The position numbers and the translations under genes are program-made. A DNA stretch of 7,374 nucleotides from positions 1 to 7,374 of the forward strand of contig CAITOD010000497.1 in the NCBI GenBank assembly GCA_903893935.1, written 5' to 3'. The number at the start of each line of letters is the position of its first letter. The stretch's first letter is position 1. This DNA comes from an uncultured Sphingomonadales bacterium. GTDB lineage: Bacteria > Pseudomonadota > Alphaproteobacteria > Sphingomonadales > Sphingomonadaceae. The notes under the pieces are model-generated. The model saw only the letters and a program-made list of their open reading frames with translations. It did not search any database and was not told where the DNA came from. Shown here piece by piece: positions 5,971 to 7,374 of the stretch.

Positions 5971-7374
5971 ATGACCACCGATTACGAGCGCGCACGCGCC
6001 TTGCTCAACGATCCGCTGACCAACCGGGGCACCGCGTTTACGCTCGAAGAGCGCGACCGCTTCGGGCTGCACGGCCTGCTGCCGCACCATGTGTTTGCGC
6101 TCGAAGACCAGATCGACCGCCGGCGGCAGATGCTCGAAGGCATGGAAACCGATTTCCACCGCTATGCGTTCCTGCGCGAATTGCAGGATACCAACGAAGT
6201 GCTGTTCCACGCGCTCGTGCAAAGCGATCTGCCGCGCATGCTGCCGCTGGTCTATACGCCGACCGTGGGCGAGGGCTGCGAACGTTTCAGCCAGATCTTC
6301 CGCCGTCCGCGCGGGCTGTTCCTGTCGTGGCCCGACCGCCATCGCATCCGCGACATCCTCGCCGATCCGGCGCTCGACCGCGTCAAAGTGATCGTGGTGT
6401 CCGATGGCGAACGCATTCTGGGTCTGGGCGATCAGGGTGCGGGCGGGATGGGCATTCCGATCGGCAAGCTGGCGCTCTATACCGCGTGCGCCGGGTTCCA
6501 TCCGGCCGAAGTGCTGCCGATCCTGCTCGATTGCGGCACCGACAATGCCGCGCGGCTGGCCGATCCGCTCTATATCGGCTGGCATTCGGCGCGTGTGCGC
6601 GGCGCCGATTACGACGATTTTGTCGAGGAATTCGTGAGCGCGGTCGACGAACGCTGGCCGGGTGTGCTGCTGCAATGGGAAGATTTCGCGGGCAAGAACG
6701 CCTACGATCTGCTCGCGCGCTATCGCCACCGGCTGCTGACGTTCAACGACGATATCCAGGGCACCGCCGCGACCGCCGTGGGCACTTTGCTCGCGGCCGT
6801 GCGCGTGATCGGCGTGCCGCTGTCGGCGCATCGCGTGGTGCTTTACGGGGTGGGCGCTGCGGGCAGCGGGATTGCCGAAATGCTGGTCAAGGCGATCATG
6901 GCCGAAGGCGTGGACGAAGCGACCGCGCGCCGCACGATCTGGCCGATCGATCGCGACGGGCTGATCCTGTCAGACATGGCCGGGCTCGGGCCGCAGCAAG
7001 TGGCGCTCGCGCGCGATCCCGCCGATGTCGCGGGCTGGCCGCGCATCGGCAATGGCCGGATCGGGCTCGAACAGACTATCGCGCAAGTCCATCCGAGCGT
7101 GCTGATCGGCGCTTCGGGGCAGCGCGATGCCTTCAACGAAGGCGCGGTGCGGCTGATGGCAAGCCTCGTCGAGCGCCCGGTGGTGTTTCCTTTGTCAAAC
7201 CCCGTGTCGCGCGCCGAGGCGACGCCCGCCGACATCCTGCGCTGGAGCGATGGCCGTGCGATCGTCGGCACCGGCAGCCCGTTCGGCACCCCGGGGGTGA
7301 CGCAAGTCAAGAATGTCTATGTGTTTCCAGGCATCGGCCTCGGCGCGCTGGCCGCGAAGGCGGAAATCGTGACC
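5971..7374 (+). CDS. maeA: NAD-dependent malic enzyme (malate oxidative decarboxylase), 3' end off the window
   Basis: The first 468 residues of an enzyme usually of about 540-570 residues, which converts malate to pyruvate and CO2 with reduction of NAD(P) in the cytoplasm. Family landmarks are in order: LTNRGTAFTLEERDRFGLHG (16-35), YTPTVGEGC with catalytic Tyr95, VVSDGERILGLGD (142-154), GMGIPIGKLALY with catalytic Lys166, QWEDF giving metal ligands Glu237 and Asp238, FNDDIQGTA with Asp260/Asp261, the dinucleotide fold GVGAAGSGI (293-301), LSNP (408-411) and KNVYVFPG (447-454). The acidic IDRDG after the second Rossmann strand (326-330) favours NAD over NADP; this is inference. It is the large SfcA/MaeA type rather than the MaeB type fused to phosphotransacetylase. 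Two small differences from the usual pattern are V412 after LSNP, where Thr is common, and KN at 447-448, where NN is common. It lies 84 nt after the cytochrome c gene on the same strand with its own good ribosome binding site, so it may or may not share that transcript. Confidence 0.95.
   Translation, partial: MTTDYERARALLNDPLTNRGTAFTLEERDRFGLHGLLPHHVFALEDQIDRRRQMLEGMETDFHRYAFLRELQDTNEVLFHALVQSDLPRMLPLVYTPTVGEGCERFSQIFRRPRGLFLSWPDRHRIRDILADPALDRVKVIVVSDGERILGLGDQGAGGMGIPIGKLALYTACAGFHPAEVLPILLDCGTDNAARLADPLYIGWHSARVRGADYDDFVEEFVSAVDERWPGVLLQWEDFAGKNAYDLLARYRHRLLTFNDDIQGTAATAVGTLLAAVRVIGVPLSAHRVVLYGVGAAGSGIAEMLVKAIMAEGVDEATARRTIWPIDRDGLILSDMAGLGPQQVALARDPADVAGWPRIGNGRIGLEQTIAQVHPSVLIGASGQRDAFNEGAVRLMASLVERPVVFPLSNPVSRAEATPADILRWSDGRAIVGTGSPFGTPGVTQVKNVYVFPGIGLGALAAKAEIVT

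Noticed and set aside
4660..6831. Minus-strand 723-codon open frame
   Set aside because: It is antisense to 15 CxxCH motifs and the malic enzyme catalytic motifs; such long antisense frames are usual in high-GC DNA.

Overview
The window is high-GC bacterial DNA that looks chromosomal. Codons end mostly in G or C, and the genes fit an alphaproteobacterium, most plausibly a sphingomonad such as Novosphingobium. That placement comes from base composition and gene style only; no taxonomic marker is present.

Layout: (1) Positions 1-2481, minus strand: the first 827 codons of a very large Gly/Ala/Ser/Thr-rich repeat protein that runs off the left edge. It has no Cys, no classical signal peptide, and a long-period repeat marked by a 24-residue motif present four times. 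(2) Positions 2482-2641: a short intergenic region with several small inverted repeats and a terminator-like hairpin in the presumed leader of the repeat-protein gene. (3) Positions 2642-4015, minus strand: a membrane-anchored reductase with two Fe-S cluster motifs and FAD and NAD(P) sites. (4) Positions 4016-4099: a divergent intergenic (promoter) region. (5) Positions 4100-4666, plus strand: a small five-helix cytochrome b-like membrane protein with four well-spaced His residues for two b haems. (6) Positions 4666-5886, plus strand, start overlapping the previous stop (TGATG): an exported cytochrome c with 15 CxxCH motifs, twelve of them in four tandem three-haem repeats of about 67 residues. 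(7) Positions 5971-7374, plus strand: an NAD-type malic enzyme cut by the right edge.

Items 3, 5 and 6 read as one electron-transfer module. Electrons would pass from cytoplasmic NAD(P)H through FAD and Fe-S clusters to a two-haem membrane cytochrome b, then to a long periplasmic multihaem wire, or in reverse. I do not recognise a named, characterised system with this exact composition, so it is the best candidate here for an under-described system. The malic enzyme next door makes NAD(P)H, a possible but unproven functional link. No terminal reductase, porin or oxidase is in view, so the final electron donor or acceptor is unknown.
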